A model generated the notes under the pieces. It did no database searches and was not told the DNA's origin. It saw nothing but the letters and a program-made list of their open reading frames with translations. A DNA stretch of 44,391 nt from Candidatus Pacearchaeota archaeon CG10_big_fil_rev_8_21_14_0_10_32_14 (GTDB taxonomy: Archaea; Nanobdellota; Nanobdellia; Pacearchaeales; GW2011-AR1), in contig PFCY01000093.1 in the NCBI GenBank assembly GCA_002763085.1, positions 17,697 through 62,087 of the forward strand, read 5' to 3'. How positions within the stretch are numbered: position 1 is the first letter of the stretch; every line of letters starts with the position of its first letter. Shown in pieces: positions 25,613 through 35,177 of the stretch. The position numbers and the translations under genes were made by a program.

Positions 25613-26842
25613 CTATTTTTTCAATAGGGTAAATATGGAAAATAAGAAAAATATTAAATTGGACAGCATAAATGCAATTATATATTCTTTTACTGAATTA
25701 TGAAAAAAGAGGAGCACACCAATCTCTATTAATAAGAATATAAACAAATAATATGGATATTTTAACTTCTTTGTAGATAGTTTATATAAGATTATGAAAT
25801 TAGTTAATGATAGAAGACTGAATCCTATCGCAGAGTAGATTAAAAATGGTTTCATTTCAATATATTTCTCTCCAAATAAAATTTTAATCACTAATTCAGG
25901 AAACAAACCATAAATTAATACTCCGAGTAAACACAATACAAAAATAACTGCTCCAGATTTGATAAACACATTTTTTGATGATTTTTTATTTTCATGCCTT
26001 TCTGAAGCTATCGGAAACATAACTTTTCCTATAGCCATAGTTCCGAAAAATATCATTTTACCGAGCATAGATAAAACCGCATATTTACCCGTGTCTTCAG
26101 GAGAAAAAAACATTTTAGCGATGATAATATCAATACTGAACATCAACATTATTACTATCATAGAAATGAAATAAGGCACGCTTTCTAGTTTAATGTTCTC
26201 AAATTTTTCTTCTTTTTCTTCAACTGCATTTATTTTTCTATTGAACTCGTAAGTTAAAATAAAACTGATCATTATACCAAACAAAACGCCGTACATTGCC
26301 CCCAAAATATTAAAACCAATCAACACAAAAATTATAGATAAAACTAATTTTGAAATAGCTTCAACAATCATTCCGATACCCAATTGAGTGAACTTTTTCC
26401 TTCCTTGTAAAACTCCTCTAACAACAGGTAAAGACACTGCCGTAAATATTATTAAATTTGTCAAAAGTAAATAAAAGAAATTTATTTTTATGATCACTGA
26501 TATAATATATGAAATTGGGACTAAAACTAAATAAATGATGACCGAAACAGAAAAACTTTTCTTCAAAGACTTTTTCATTAAATATTTTATTTTACCCTCT
26601 TCATTATTCAGATTTAATTTTGACACATAGCTGGAGATCAGGTTTTGAATTGCCTCCGACGGAATTCCATAAATATAAATAAATGACATTAAAACAGCGA
26701 AAACTCCATAATCACTTGGTCCTAAAATCCTGCCCATCGCAAAATGAAACATGAAATTAAAGAAAAAATATATATTCATCATGACAAATAATACGATGGT
26801 TCCTTTGCCTAGTTCGCTTCTCATTATATTACTTATTTTCAT
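25613..26842 (-). CDS. Oligosaccharide flippase (Wzx/MATE-like)
   Basis: A 409-residue polytopic membrane protein with about 12-14 helices. The N-terminal region (NIYFFFNFMFHFAMGRILGPSDYGVFAVL) has the GRxLGPxDYG motif seen in polysaccharide and lipid-linked glycan flippases. It likely turns the polyprenyl-linked oligosaccharide to the outer face for AglB. The start overlaps the AglH-like gene by one base (TAATG), so both are coupled. It has about 408 residues, the normal size for the family. Confidence 0.87.
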   Translation of the reverse strand: MKISNIMRSELGKGTIVLFVMMNIYFFFNFMFHFAMGRILGPSDYGVFAVLMSFIYIYGIPSEAIQNLISSYVSKLNLNNEEGKIKYLMKKSLKKSFSVSVIIYLVLVPISYIISVIIKINFFYLLLTNLIIFTAVSLPVVRGVLQGRKKFTQLGIGMIVEAISKLVLSIIFVLIGFNILGAMYGVLFGIMISFILTYEFNRKINAVEEKEEKFENIKLESVPYFISMIVIMLMFSIDIIIAKMFFSPEDTGKYAVLSMLGKMIFFGTMAIGKVMFPIASERHENKKSSKNVFIKSGAVIFVLCLLGVLIYGLFPELVIKILFGEKYIEMKPFLIYSAIGFSLLSLTNFIILYKLSTKKLKYPYYLFIFLLIEIGVLLFFHNSVKEYIIAFMLSNLIFFLFSIFTLLKK

Positions 26843-27855
26843 TAGTTGTATATAGAATATTTAAATAAAAAATATGAGATGATTATAACTAAAATCTGGA
26901 ATCCATTGATCAAATAGACAATATCTTTTTCATAAACCTTATTTTTGAACTTTTTTAAAATTAAAACTCCAAAATGATTCAAACTATAAATTTTATCGTA
27001 GGGAAGTTCAAGACTCCCATCTTGATTTGGTTTACAAAATGATTGTTTAGCAAGTCCTCCTCTAAGTTTTAGTATTGTTTCAAGTATATAAGGTATAAAT
27101 ACAAAAACTGCAATCTTTTCAAAATTACCCAATATGGACATTATTGCAATTAATGCTCCAACGCTATACGTTAAAATATCTCCAGGGAAAACACTTGCAG
27201 GATATTTATTGTAGATATAAAATCCTACTAGCGACGCAACCATACACATACCCATCATTGCAAGCCATGGATTTCCAGTGAGGTAAGAAATAATTGATAG
27301 ATATGTCAAAATAATTATCCCTTGACTTGCCTCAAGACCGTTGAATCCAGCCAAAAAATTATACGTCGCTGTTGCTCCTGTTATTCCAAGAGGTATGAAA
27401 AATAATACATACCATATTCCAAGCTCAATTTCTCCTACAAGAGGAAACGACATATGACTATAGCCTGCGTTTATAACAATTAAAGGGATTGAGGCGCATA
27501 TTATTAACAGCAATCTAAAATTTTTACTTAATCCACCATTCCTCCAACCAAGAAGATCATCAACAAGTCCAACCACTGCCAAAACAAGTATTGAAGATAA
27601 AAGCGCAAATACAGCTAAACTATTCTCAGTACTTTTAAGTATAAATGTTCTAAATGCCACATAAACTAAAACACCAAGGACAAATGCAGATATTACAACA
27701 ATTCCCCCAGATGATGCAACGTTTTTTGGATGACCATATTTATTCATATCTTCCCACACAAGTCCAGTTTGTCTGCACTTTTTTATCCACATTGGAAGCA
27801 ATACGATAGTCAACACAAAAGATAAAAGAATCGGAAATAGAAGTATATATTCCAT
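26842..27855 (-). CDS. aglH: Polyprenyl-phosphate GlcNAc-1-phosphate transferase (AglH/Alg7-like)
   Basis: A 337-residue polytopic member of the MraY/WecA/DPAGT1 family, which starts a lipid-linked glycan by moving sugar-1-phosphate onto dolichyl phosphate. GHPKNVASSGG near 42-52 is the carrier-binding loop, VDDLLGWRNGG near 97-107 gives the Asp pair for Mg, and NFLAGFNGLEASQG near 165-178 is the DPAGT1-like third motif. It follows aglB by one base and precedes the flippase, so glycan start, flip and transfer are encoded in series. The exact sugar (GlcNAc or another N-acetylhexosamine) is inferred from the family. Confidence 0.88.
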   Translation of the reverse strand: MEYILLFPILLSFVLTIVLLPMWIKKCRQTGLVWEDMNKYGHPKNVASSGGIVVISAFVLGVLVYVAFRTFILKSTENSLAVFALLSSILVLAVVGLVDDLLGWRNGGLSKNFRLLLIICASIPLIVINAGYSHMSFPLVGEIELGIWYVLFFIPLGITGATATYNFLAGFNGLEASQGIIILTYLSIISYLTGNPWLAMMGMCMVASLVGFYIYNKYPASVFPGDILTYSVGALIAIMSILGNFEKIAVFVFIPYILETILKLRGGLAKQSFCKPNQDGSLELPYDKIYSLNHFGVLILKKFKNKVYEKDIVYLINGFQILVIIISYFLFKYSIYN

Positions 27856-27856
27856 T

Positions 27857-30769
27857 TTACAATCGCCAAGGGAGATATTTGGAAGAATCCGTGTCTAAAT
27901 ATTTCTGCTGAACGGTTTCATTTCCAGTGTATTTTATTTCCCAAATCTTTATCGGTCCTTGAATTCCTTGATAATAAACAAAGTCAGGTAAATTTGCTCC
28001 TTGAGCATTCAAGTTCCTGTTTATGTATGATGGTTCGGTATGAACTAATTTGAAACCAGGGAAATTATTTAATGGATCATTAAGAATATAAATTTGCGCA
28101 AGCATTCCTCTCATTAATCTTGGAGATATGAACATTGCCGCTCCAACTTGATTTAATTTAATCCCTTGACCATTTGATTCTAAACTTGGGAAAATAAATA
28201 ATGTTGCATTTATTCCATCATGGAAATCAAAAAACTCTCCGTTAATAGAGACATATCTCATTGGAATCCTATACTGCGTTCCATCAGTTTGATCAACAAA
28301 AATAACTGTCGGCTGTCCGACATTTCCAGACCCGCTTTCTTGATTTGTATTCATTGGAATAATAAACGCTCCTACTGCAGTTTGTCCGGCTGGCAATATC
28401 AATTCCTTGCCGTCTTGAATCACTCTTAAATCTTCATCGAGAGGAATTCCTCCCCTATAAAAATAATTTGTTTGGTTTCGAGTCTCCTGCGTTTGACTTG
28501 GATCTAAATTAAATACTCCGATTTGGGATAATCTATCAAAATTTTCATCGCTGCCAATTTGTGAAAATGCTCCATATTTGCCAATATCCGTCGAATCAAT
28601 TAAAAAATGGGTGGTATTATGCGCGTATAAAAAGTCTAAAGCATCCTGCTGATTATCTCCAGTTAAAACTATCCTTCCCATCCAGTAATTCCAGAATACT
28701 TTTGCATTACCTCCATCAAGAACCGTTGCTCTCTCACCTATGCTTTGGACCCAATATCCATAATCCCACCAATGTCCAAATACTGCATCCTCTGGCGTAT
28801 TATTTCTTACCCAGTCCATTGCATATTGCCATTGTTGATTATAAGGTGTAGGAACAAAACTAAAAGCGCTTGATTTAGATTCCTGATAAAATCCGTAATT
28901 TTGATTTGATTTAAGTGGAACACCCATAAAAGCGTAAATTGTCAGTAAAACAACAATGACGGCAAAAAATAGATAGATTAATTTTTTGTTATCATCTTTA
29001 TTTTTTATGAACAAAGTGATCAGTTCTAAATTCAAATAGCCGACAAAAATCGGCGCTATTGGTCCAAGAACCATAATCAATCTTACAGCACCTCTTGCAC
29101 TGAATATAGCTAAAAGAAGTAAAATCAATATGAAAATATACTCATAATCGATGTAATCAAAAGCATTGTCTTTTCGTTTGTAATAGTCTGAATATATCTT
29201 TATAGAAACTCCCAAAAATAATATGACAGCGCCATAATAAACAAATTTACTTATAAAATTTTCACCATTAAATTGACTGCTTGAAGAATATCTTGAAAAA
29301 ATCATTGCAAATATTAAAATTATATAAACAATTGTCAAAATCCAAGCATCTTTTGATTTGAGTTTATTCATCATATTTCTGAATATTAATATTGATCCAA
29401 TGATGAATAACCAGAAAAAAATTGGTATTGAGATTTTTCCAAGAGGAATGAATGGTCCAAAATTGCCTCTCCATTCAGTGAAATATGGTTGTCTATTCTC
29501 CGCAACAGTAGTATTCCATCTTCCCGTAACAGGTCTAAATGTGCTCTGATGAACTGCCTTTAGCTTATCGACTATAAAATTAGGACCAAAAAATAATGTT
29601 GCAATTACAACAACTAATATTATTGCTACAATGATTGATACGATGTGTTTTGGCAGTTTAATTTTATTAAGTTGTTTATTAGAAGAAATTTTTGTATCCC
29701 ATAAAATATAATCTATGACAAGGATAAATAATGTCAAAAAAGCTATGCCAGTATTTAATGATCCAACAATATAATAAATAGCGTCGGATTTTAGAATGAA
29801 TAGAGAAAGAACCGTTGTGGTCAAGATCCAGCTGGCATAAACAAATGACTCTTTCTTATGGATATTATTTAATAAAAAAGCGATTAAAGTTGTGACTCCG
29901 ATTGTGATATAGATGAAGATATCTCCACCCCAAATTGTTCCCATAACAAATGTTGACAATCCAGATAAAATTCCTAAAGCGATTGAAAATTTGAAATTTT
30001 TAGTTTTCATAGCTTTTAAGAAAAAATAAAAAGTTAGAAACATAAAAAAGAAAGCGGCCGATTCTTTTTCTGGAATTCCAGCAATTGATCTTGACAAGAA
30101 TACAGGGATCACAATCATAAAGAACGTCGCTATTATTGCTATAAAATTCGCTTTGATAATGCTTTCTTTATCTTTTCTGATGAACACTTCTCTAACAAAA
30201 AAGAAAAAACTTATGATTGTTAAAACAAAAAATATAACCGGAAATATATCGGCTGCAAATTCTACAGAAACATTACCTAAAAAAAATGAAGATAGATGGT
30301 AAGTCATATCGATCATAGAAGGTAAAACAACTGTTCTTACCTCTGAAGGAAATCCGTCAGGCACATTCCTCATATAATCCACAGCGGGTAATTTTCCTTC
30401 TTTCACATAATATTCCGCAAGTCTTTCAAAAAGCCAAGGATCTAAATCAGGACCAAGTGTCCAAGTATTTGTCGTCACATCCCAAAGTCCTGGGGTCCCG
30501 CCATAAGCTGTCCAAGGCAAGAAAATAAATTTATAGAATGGTATCATTTGTCTCGTATGATCCATCATAGGTGCAGACCGAATATAAACTCCAAGCATTA
30601 TTGAAATTGCTAATAGAATAACTATCCAAAATTTATAATTTAAAACTATTTTTTGAAGACTCTCTTTCCTGATTCTAATCACGTCTTCCTCTTTAACCTG
30701 ATGAGAATGATGTTCATGATCTCCATGGCTATGAGGATGTTCGCTCGTCTCTTTTGCTAAAACTTCCAT
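27857..30769 (-). CDS. aglB: Oligosaccharyltransferase AglB/STT3
   Basis: A 970-residue enzyme that transfers the lipid-linked glycan to Asn in Asn-X-Ser/Thr sequons outside the cell. About 13 membrane helices fill residues 45-620, and a soluble C-terminal domain holds WWDYGYW at about 667-673, the hallmark acceptor-binding motif. The N-terminal cytoplasmic tail has an unusual run of His (HPHSHGDHEHHSHQ, about 12-25) that may bind metal. It heads a minus-strand operon with the AglH-like transferase and flippase, and shares a divergent promoter with a Kef-type antiporter. A TATA-like ATATTTAAATAT is about 15-30 bases before the ATG. Confidence 0.95.
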   Translation of the reverse strand: MEVLAKETSEHPHSHGDHEHHSHQVKEEDVIRIRKESLQKIVLNYKFWIVILLAISIMLGVYIRSAPMMDHTRQMIPFYKFIFLPWTAYGGTPGLWDVTTNTWTLGPDLDPWLFERLAEYYVKEGKLPAVDYMRNVPDGFPSEVRTVVLPSMIDMTYHLSSFFLGNVSVEFAADIFPVIFFVLTIISFFFFVREVFIRKDKESIIKANFIAIIATFFMIVIPVFLSRSIAGIPEKESAAFFFMFLTFYFFLKAMKTKNFKFSIALGILSGLSTFVMGTIWGGDIFIYITIGVTTLIAFLLNNIHKKESFVYASWILTTTVLSLFILKSDAIYYIVGSLNTGIAFLTLFILVIDYILWDTKISSNKQLNKIKLPKHIVSIIVAIILVVVIATLFFGPNFIVDKLKAVHQSTFRPVTGRWNTTVAENRQPYFTEWRGNFGPFIPLGKISIPIFFWLFIIGSILIFRNMMNKLKSKDAWILTIVYIILIFAMIFSRYSSSSQFNGENFISKFVYYGAVILFLGVSIKIYSDYYKRKDNAFDYIDYEYIFILILLLLAIFSARGAVRLIMVLGPIAPIFVGYLNLELITLFIKNKDDNKKLIYLFFAVIVVLLTIYAFMGVPLKSNQNYGFYQESKSSAFSFVPTPYNQQWQYAMDWVRNNTPEDAVFGHWWDYGYWVQSIGERATVLDGGNAKVFWNYWMGRIVLTGDNQQDALDFLYAHNTTHFLIDSTDIGKYGAFSQIGSDENFDRLSQIGVFNLDPSQTQETRNQTNYFYRGGIPLDEDLRVIQDGKELILPAGQTAVGAFIIPMNTNQESGSGNVGQPTVIFVDQTDGTQYRIPMRYVSINGEFFDFHDGINATLFIFPSLESNGQGIKLNQVGAAMFISPRLMRGMLAQIYILNDPLNNFPGFKLVHTEPSYINRNLNAQGANLPDFVYYQGIQGPIKIWEIKYTGNETVQQKYLDTDSSKYLPWRL

Positions 30770-30875
30770 TAAATCCTTAAAAAAGAACGATATTTAAATA
30801 TTTCTTAGTTTAAGTCCTATTCGAAACGTTAAAAAACTTATAATACTCATTAATCGTATTAAATAAAAGAGGAAA
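30770..30875. promoter_or_regulatory. Divergent promoter between aglB and the antiporter gene
   Basis: The 106 bases hold two outward TATA-like boxes: ATATTTAAATATT (30790-30802) for aglB and AAACTTATAATA (30834-30845) for the antiporter. No palindrome joins them. GAGG just before the antiporter ATG (30870-30873) is a weak ribosome site. Confidence 0.5.
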
Positions 30876-32612
30876 ATGGCAGAACAGATTTTCATTCAAT
30901 TCGCATTGATTCTTGGCGTAGCATTCATCGTGTCTTATATTCTTAGATTATTCAATCAACCCATCATAGTCGGATATATCATTGCGGGTATGATAATAAG
31001 TCCTTTCTTGCTACAATCTGGACAATCCGCCTCAGAAATAATCAGCACATTCTCAGAATTCGGTATAGCCTTCCTTTTATTCATTGTAGGATTACATATG
31101 AACCCTAAGGTCTTAAGAGAAATTGGTATACCTTCATTTTTCATAGGAATTCTTCAGATGATATTGACTTTTATTGTGAGTTATGCTGTTTCATTTTTTG
31201 TTTTAGGATGGGGTCACATTGCATCATTTTATGTCGGCGTGGCTATTATGTTTTCTTCAACGATTATAATAATGAAACTGCTTTCCGATCAATCTGATTT
31301 AGACTCATTCCATGGAAAAATTGTCACAGGAGTTTTAATCCTTCAAGACATTGTTGCCATTTTTATTTTAATGATAATCTCTTCAACGGATTCTATTTCC
31401 GGCAATTCAATTGGAATATTTTTAGTTAAAACTTTTATTTCCGGCGGTGGATTAATTTTACTTTTATTTTTCATCGGTGTTTTCATTCTTCCTTTAATAC
31501 TTAAATTCGTAGCTAAGACGCAGGAACTTTTATTTTTATTTTCGATCGCATGGTGTTTCTTGATTGCCTCACTTTTTAACTTCCTAAATTTTTCGATTGA
31601 AATTGGCGCATTGATTGCTGGAGTTATATTATCTATAAGTCCATACAGCACAGAGATAAGCTCAAAAATAAGGCCGCTAAGAGATTTTTTTATTGTAATA
31701 TTTTTTATTATCCTCGGCACTTATATCAACTTTAATTCTATCCAATCTATTCTATTAAACGCGATTATATTATCCGTCGTTGCTTTAATATTAAAACCGA
31801 TAATTGTAATGATTCTTATGCGTAATTTTGGTTATACAAAAAGAAATAATTTCTTAGTAGGAATCACCCTAGCTCAAATTTCAGAATTTAGTCTTATCAT
31901 ATTACTACTTGGATCAAGCTTATCTTCCACAAATCCCCTTTATATTGGTCAAGAAGTTTTAAACACAATCGTCATGACGCTTATAATCACAATAATAATT
32001 TCTGCTTACATGATAATGTATTCTAACAAACTCTACGTAAAAATTTCATCAATACTTTACATATTCGAGAAAAAAGGCGTTAAAGAAAAAAGAGTCATCA
32101 AAAAAAATTACGATGCTATTCTTTTCGGCTATAACCGGATTGGTTTTGGTATACTTCAAACTCTCCAGAAGATAAAGAAAAGTTATGTTGTTGTAGATTT
32201 TAATCCTGACACCGTTCAAAATTTGACAAAAGTTAGAATCCCTTCAATTTATGGAGACGCATTCGACTCTGATTTCCTCGATGATCTCCCTCTATCAGAA
32301 GTAAAAATTGCAGTATCAACAATACCTGAATTCGAGACAAATTTATTATTGATAGAAAAAATCAGGACAATAAACAAAAATGCAATTGTAATTCTTAGGG
32401 CTCATAGCGTTAAAGAAGCTTTAGAATTATATGAACGGGGTGCTTCTTACGTTTTGACACCTCATTTTTTGGGAGGAGAATATATATCACAATTGATTAA
32501 TAATGCTGGGACAAATGTAAAACAATATTCATCTGAAAAAGAAAAACACATTAAAACACTGAAGAGTATGTTCGAAAGAGGGATAGAACATCCTAAGGTT
32601 GATAAAAATTAA
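30876..32612 (+). CDS. Kef-type monovalent cation/H+ antiporter (CPA2) with TrkA-N domain
   Basis: A 578-residue membrane protein. Residues 5-395 form about 12 helices of a CPA2 Na+/H+ or K+/H+ exchanger (start FNQPIIVGYIIAGMIISP, then FSEFGIAFLLFIVGL). Residues 410-530 are a Rossmann TrkA-N domain with FGYNRIGFGIL near 417-427, which binds NAD(H) and gates transport. It should exchange cations for protons to keep pH or ion balance. It is divergent from aglB and has no obvious operon partner. Confidence 0.9.
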   Translation: MAEQIFIQFALILGVAFIVSYILRLFNQPIIVGYIIAGMIISPFLLQSGQSASEIISTFSEFGIAFLLFIVGLHMNPKVLREIGIPSFFIGILQMILTFIVSYAVSFFVLGWGHIASFYVGVAIMFSSTIIIMKLLSDQSDLDSFHGKIVTGVLILQDIVAIFILMIISSTDSISGNSIGIFLVKTFISGGGLILLLFFIGVFILPLILKFVAKTQELLFLFSIAWCFLIASLFNFLNFSIEIGALIAGVILSISPYSTEISSKIRPLRDFFIVIFFIILGTYINFNSIQSILLNAIILSVVALILKPIIVMILMRNFGYTKRNNFLVGITLAQISEFSLIILLLGSSLSSTNPLYIGQEVLNTIVMTLIITIIISAYMIMYSNKLYVKISSILYIFEKKGVKEKRVIKKNYDAILFGYNRIGFGILQTLQKIKKSYVVVDFNPDTVQNLTKVRIPSIYGDAFDSDFLDDLPLSEVKIAVSTIPEFETNLLLIEKIRTINKNAIVILRAHSVKEALELYERGASYVLTPHFLGGEYISQLINNAGTNVKQYSSEKEKHIKTLKSMFERGIEHPKVDKN

Positions 32613-32656
32613 TCTTTTTAGCAAAGAATATAAATGTAAAAAATATAAATATTAAA

Positions 32657-33799
32657 ATGAGGAATATGCCAAAAACAAATAATAAATCATGGAAAGTTAA
32701 AGTGATAAGTAGATTACTCTTACAACCAAGCGATTTTACTCCATCGTTTGACGGATGGGAAGTTGAAGGAGCGCTCAATCCTGGAGCAGTGAGAATGCCG
32801 GACGGGAAAATTGTTTTATATATTCGAATTGCTGAAACAGCTGGAGCAAATCATAGAGAACTGAAAATGTGTCCAAGAATTATTTCCAAAAAAGATTTCA
32901 CAATAACTTTTGATAAAATTAAAGGAAATATTTTAGAAAAAAAAGGGAGATATATCTTGCTTGACGGAGGTGGTTGTATCCTTACACATATGTCTCATTT
33001 TAGAAAAGTAATTTTAGAAAGAGATGGATTTAACATTGATAAAATTGAACAGGCACCAGCATTTTTAGGCACGAGTGATGATGGTGATTACGGGGTCGAG
33101 GATCCAAGAATTTCAAAAATTGGAAATACATATGTAATGACTTTTGTTGGTGTAAGTGCTGAAGAAGGGATCTCGACGTACATCACAACCTCAAAAGATA
33201 TGAAAACGTGGGGGAAGAGATGGCTTGCATTCCATGAACAGAATAAAGACGTTGTATTATTTCCAGAAAAGATAAAAGGAAGATACGTCGCTCTTCATCG
33301 TCCTGAAGCGATTTTTAGTGTATATCGACCAAGTATCTGGATTTCATATTCTCCGGATTTAGTATACTGGGGAGATTCTAAAGTCCTCATCCGTCCAAGA
33401 GCAAATACTTGGGAAACGCAAAGGATTGGAAGTGGACCGCCACCACTAAAGACAAAAAAAGGTTGGCTTCTGATTTATCATGGAGTTTCATCAATAAGAA
33501 AAAATCCGGAAATAAATGATAGCGACGAGATGATAAGCAAATACTGCGCTGGCGCGCTTTTGCTTGACCTTAAAAATCCAGAAAAAATACTTGCAAGATC
33601 TCCACCGTTAAAACCCCTTCTTGAACCGACTGAAACATACGAAGAAACGGGATTCATGAATCAAGTAGTTTTTCCAACTGGATTGATACTTGACAAAAAT
33701 AAGAAAGACGTTTTAATTTATTCCGGCGGAGCCGATAGCGTGATTAGTGTTAAGAAATTATCTCTTAAAGATATTTTTGATTCTATGGAATGGTATTGA
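32657..33799 (+). CDS. GH130-like glycoside phosphorylase/hydrolase
   Basis: A 380-residue five-bladed beta-propeller protein of the glycosidase family related to GH130. WEVEGALNPGAVRMPDGKI (residues 34-52), YGVEDPRISKIGNTYVMTF near 145-163 with the catalytic acidic pair, and GSGPPPLKTKKGWLLIYHG near 261-279 are typical of beta-mannoside phosphorylases. Using phosphate to cut mannan-like sugars would recycle glycan into sugar 1-phosphate, useful near glycan genes. No signal peptide, so cytoplasmic. The first ATG (32657) is used; another lies 9 bases later. Neighbouring TATA-like repeats (AATATAAAT) provide a promoter. Confidence 0.86.
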   Translation: MRNMPKTNNKSWKVKVISRLLLQPSDFTPSFDGWEVEGALNPGAVRMPDGKIVLYIRIAETAGANHRELKMCPRIISKKDFTITFDKIKGNILEKKGRYILLDGGGCILTHMSHFRKVILERDGFNIDKIEQAPAFLGTSDDGDYGVEDPRISKIGNTYVMTFVGVSAEEGISTYITTSKDMKTWGKRWLAFHEQNKDVVLFPEKIKGRYVALHRPEAIFSVYRPSIWISYSPDLVYWGDSKVLIRPRANTWETQRIGSGPPPLKTKKGWLLIYHGVSSIRKNPEINDSDEMISKYCAGALLLDLKNPEKILARSPPLKPLLEPTETYEETGFMNQVVFPTGLILDKNKKDVLIYSGGADSVISVKKLSLKDIFDSMEWY

Positions 33800-33823
33800 G
33801 AAAATTTATTTTACTTGTTTAAT

Positions 33824-34306
33824 CTAACAATCCTCATCATCTTGCTCATTTTCGTTATCATCTATATCTTCATTCAAATTATCTAGATCTTCATTCAAAT
33901 TATCTAGATCATCTTCCATATCTGCTTTGTCATCTGCGTCAGTTTCCGCCGCAATATCATCTTCTAAATCTGAAATTTCATTTTCAAGATCATCTATTTC
34001 ATTTTCAATATCGTCGTGTTCATTATCAAGTTCATCACAGACATCAACTTCAGGAACCACATCAATTTGGCTCTTTAATTCTTCATTCTCTGTTTCAAGA
34101 GATTTTATTTTCAAATTTTGGTCATTATTAAAACTTTTATATGATGAAATATCTTGACTTAATTTTTTGTTTTCATCTTGAAGAGTCTTGAATTCTTCTG
34201 AACTTACCGCATTTCCTGTTAATATGGCCTTTCCAAATATTGTTCCGAAAAAAAAGAATACAAATACTAAAACGATTGCGCCAATAATAACATATTTATT
34301 TTCCAT
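33824..34306 (-). CDS. Acidic coiled-coil membrane-anchored protein
   Basis: A 160-residue protein. An N-terminal helix (about residues 4-26) is followed by KAILTGNAVSS and then a long predicted coiled coil (about 35-140) ending in a very acidic, Asn/Asp/Glu-rich tail. Two perfect 21-base repeats in the gene encode the DNLNEDL unit. A single Cys pair lies near residue 85-160. The TGNAV segment right after the helix resembles motifs I recall in exported Woesearchaeota proteins, perhaps a processing site. The ATG at 34306 is used rather than a TTG 12 bases earlier. Function unknown; a surface or structural role is inferred. Confidence 0.7.
   Translation of the reverse strand: MENKYVIIGAIVLVFVFFFFGTIFGKAILTGNAVSSEEFKTLQDENKKLSQDISSYKSFNNDQNLKIKSLETENEELKSQIDVVPEVDVCDELDNEHDDIENEIDDLENEISDLEDDIAAETDADDKADMEDDLDNLNEDLDNLNEDIDDNENEQDDEDC
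33866..33907. repeat. Tandem 21-base repeat (two copies) inside the acidic protein gene
   Basis: ATCTTCATTCAAATTATCTAG occurs as units 33866-33886 and 33887-33907 with a partial third start (ATC). It keeps the reading frame and repeats seven residues, so copy number may vary. Confidence 0.8.
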
Positions 34307-34420
34307 AAAGAGATACAAAAAAATGAGTTTATAAATTTATATATTGTAATGACTATACAGTCACAAATAAATCATAGTATAGACCCCTAATCTTAAATAA
34401 TCAAAAAAAGAATATTATAT

Positions 34421-35131
34421 ATGAACATTCACATTTTAAAATCAAAGAAAGAGGCTTCGCTTTACGCTTCTGCAAAAATTATCCATCAAATACATCATAA
34501 ACCAAATTCTGTTCTCGGTTTATCCACAGGAAACACTATGATCTCAATTTACAACGATCTTGTTCATGCATATAAAAATCATATGACTGCTTTTGTAAAA
34601 GTAAAAACATTCAACGTTGATGAATATGCAGATATATCAAGATATAACAAAAATAGTTTTTTTTACTTTATGAATAAATATTTATTTTCAAAAACAGATA
34701 TTAAATTAAAAAATACTAATTTTCCAATAGAAACTAATTCAAAGTCATACGATAAAATAATTAAAGAAACTGGCGGATTAGACCTTCTCATTCTGGGTAT
34801 TGGAAGAAATGGCCATATTGCATTTAATGAACCGGGAAAAAGTTCAAATTTATCATCAAAAACGAGAAAAATAATACTATCAGACGAGACAATCAAAGTC
34901 AATAAACTCCACAGGAAAAATATAACTCATGCTTATACTGTCGGCATATCTACAATTTTAAAGGCTAAAAAAATTGTGATTGTTGCATTTGGTAAAGAAA
35001 AATCTAATGCGGTTTATAATTTAGTCAATGGGAAAATGGGTTATAACAACCCATCCGCATTTTTGAGAGATCACAACAATTTTATGTTAATTCTTGACCA
35101 AGACGCTGCCAGATTGTTAAGTATCAGATAG
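34421..35131 (+). CDS. nagB: Glucosamine-6-phosphate deaminase/isomerase
   Basis: A 236-residue NagB-type sugar-phosphate isomerase. LGLSTGNTM near 32-40 binds the phosphate, FNVDEY (Asp 67, Glu 68) gives the general base, and LGIGRNGHIAFNEPG near 125-139 the ring-opening His 132 and Glu 137. The enzyme interconverts glucosamine 6-phosphate and fructose 6-phosphate plus ammonia. It could feed amino sugars for the glycan or recover them. It is monocistronic, with TATA-like AATATTATATAT ending at the ATG and a second TATA further up. Confidence 0.9.
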   Translation: MNIHILKSKKEASLYASAKIIHQIHHKPNSVLGLSTGNTMISIYNDLVHAYKNHMTAFVKVKTFNVDEYADISRYNKNSFFYFMNKYLFSKTDIKLKNTNFPIETNSKSYDKIIKETGGLDLLILGIGRNGHIAFNEPGKSSNLSSKTRKIILSDETIKVNKLHRKNITHAYTVGISTILKAKKIVIVAFGKEKSNAVYNLVNGKMGYNNPSAFLRDHNNFMLILDQDAARLLSIR

Positions 35132-35177
35132 AATCAAGTTCCATAATCTTTAAATACACAAAGACGAATCGTTCTTC

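Noticed and set aside
28561..28851. Open plus-strand frame inside aglB
   Set aside because: It lies opposite the WWDYGYW-encoding region, which is strongly conserved; composition is that of an antisense shadow.
31343..31720. Open frame on the minus strand inside the antiporter gene
   Set aside because: The plus-strand protein is clearly conserved and the reverse frame has no domain, promoter or ribosome site; it is a mirror of hydrophobic codons.
34780..34840. Loss of a catalytic Asp in NagB (Asn in GRNGH)
   Set aside because: Asn at this place is common among NagB proteins such as those of Bacillus, from what I recall, so it is not unusual.
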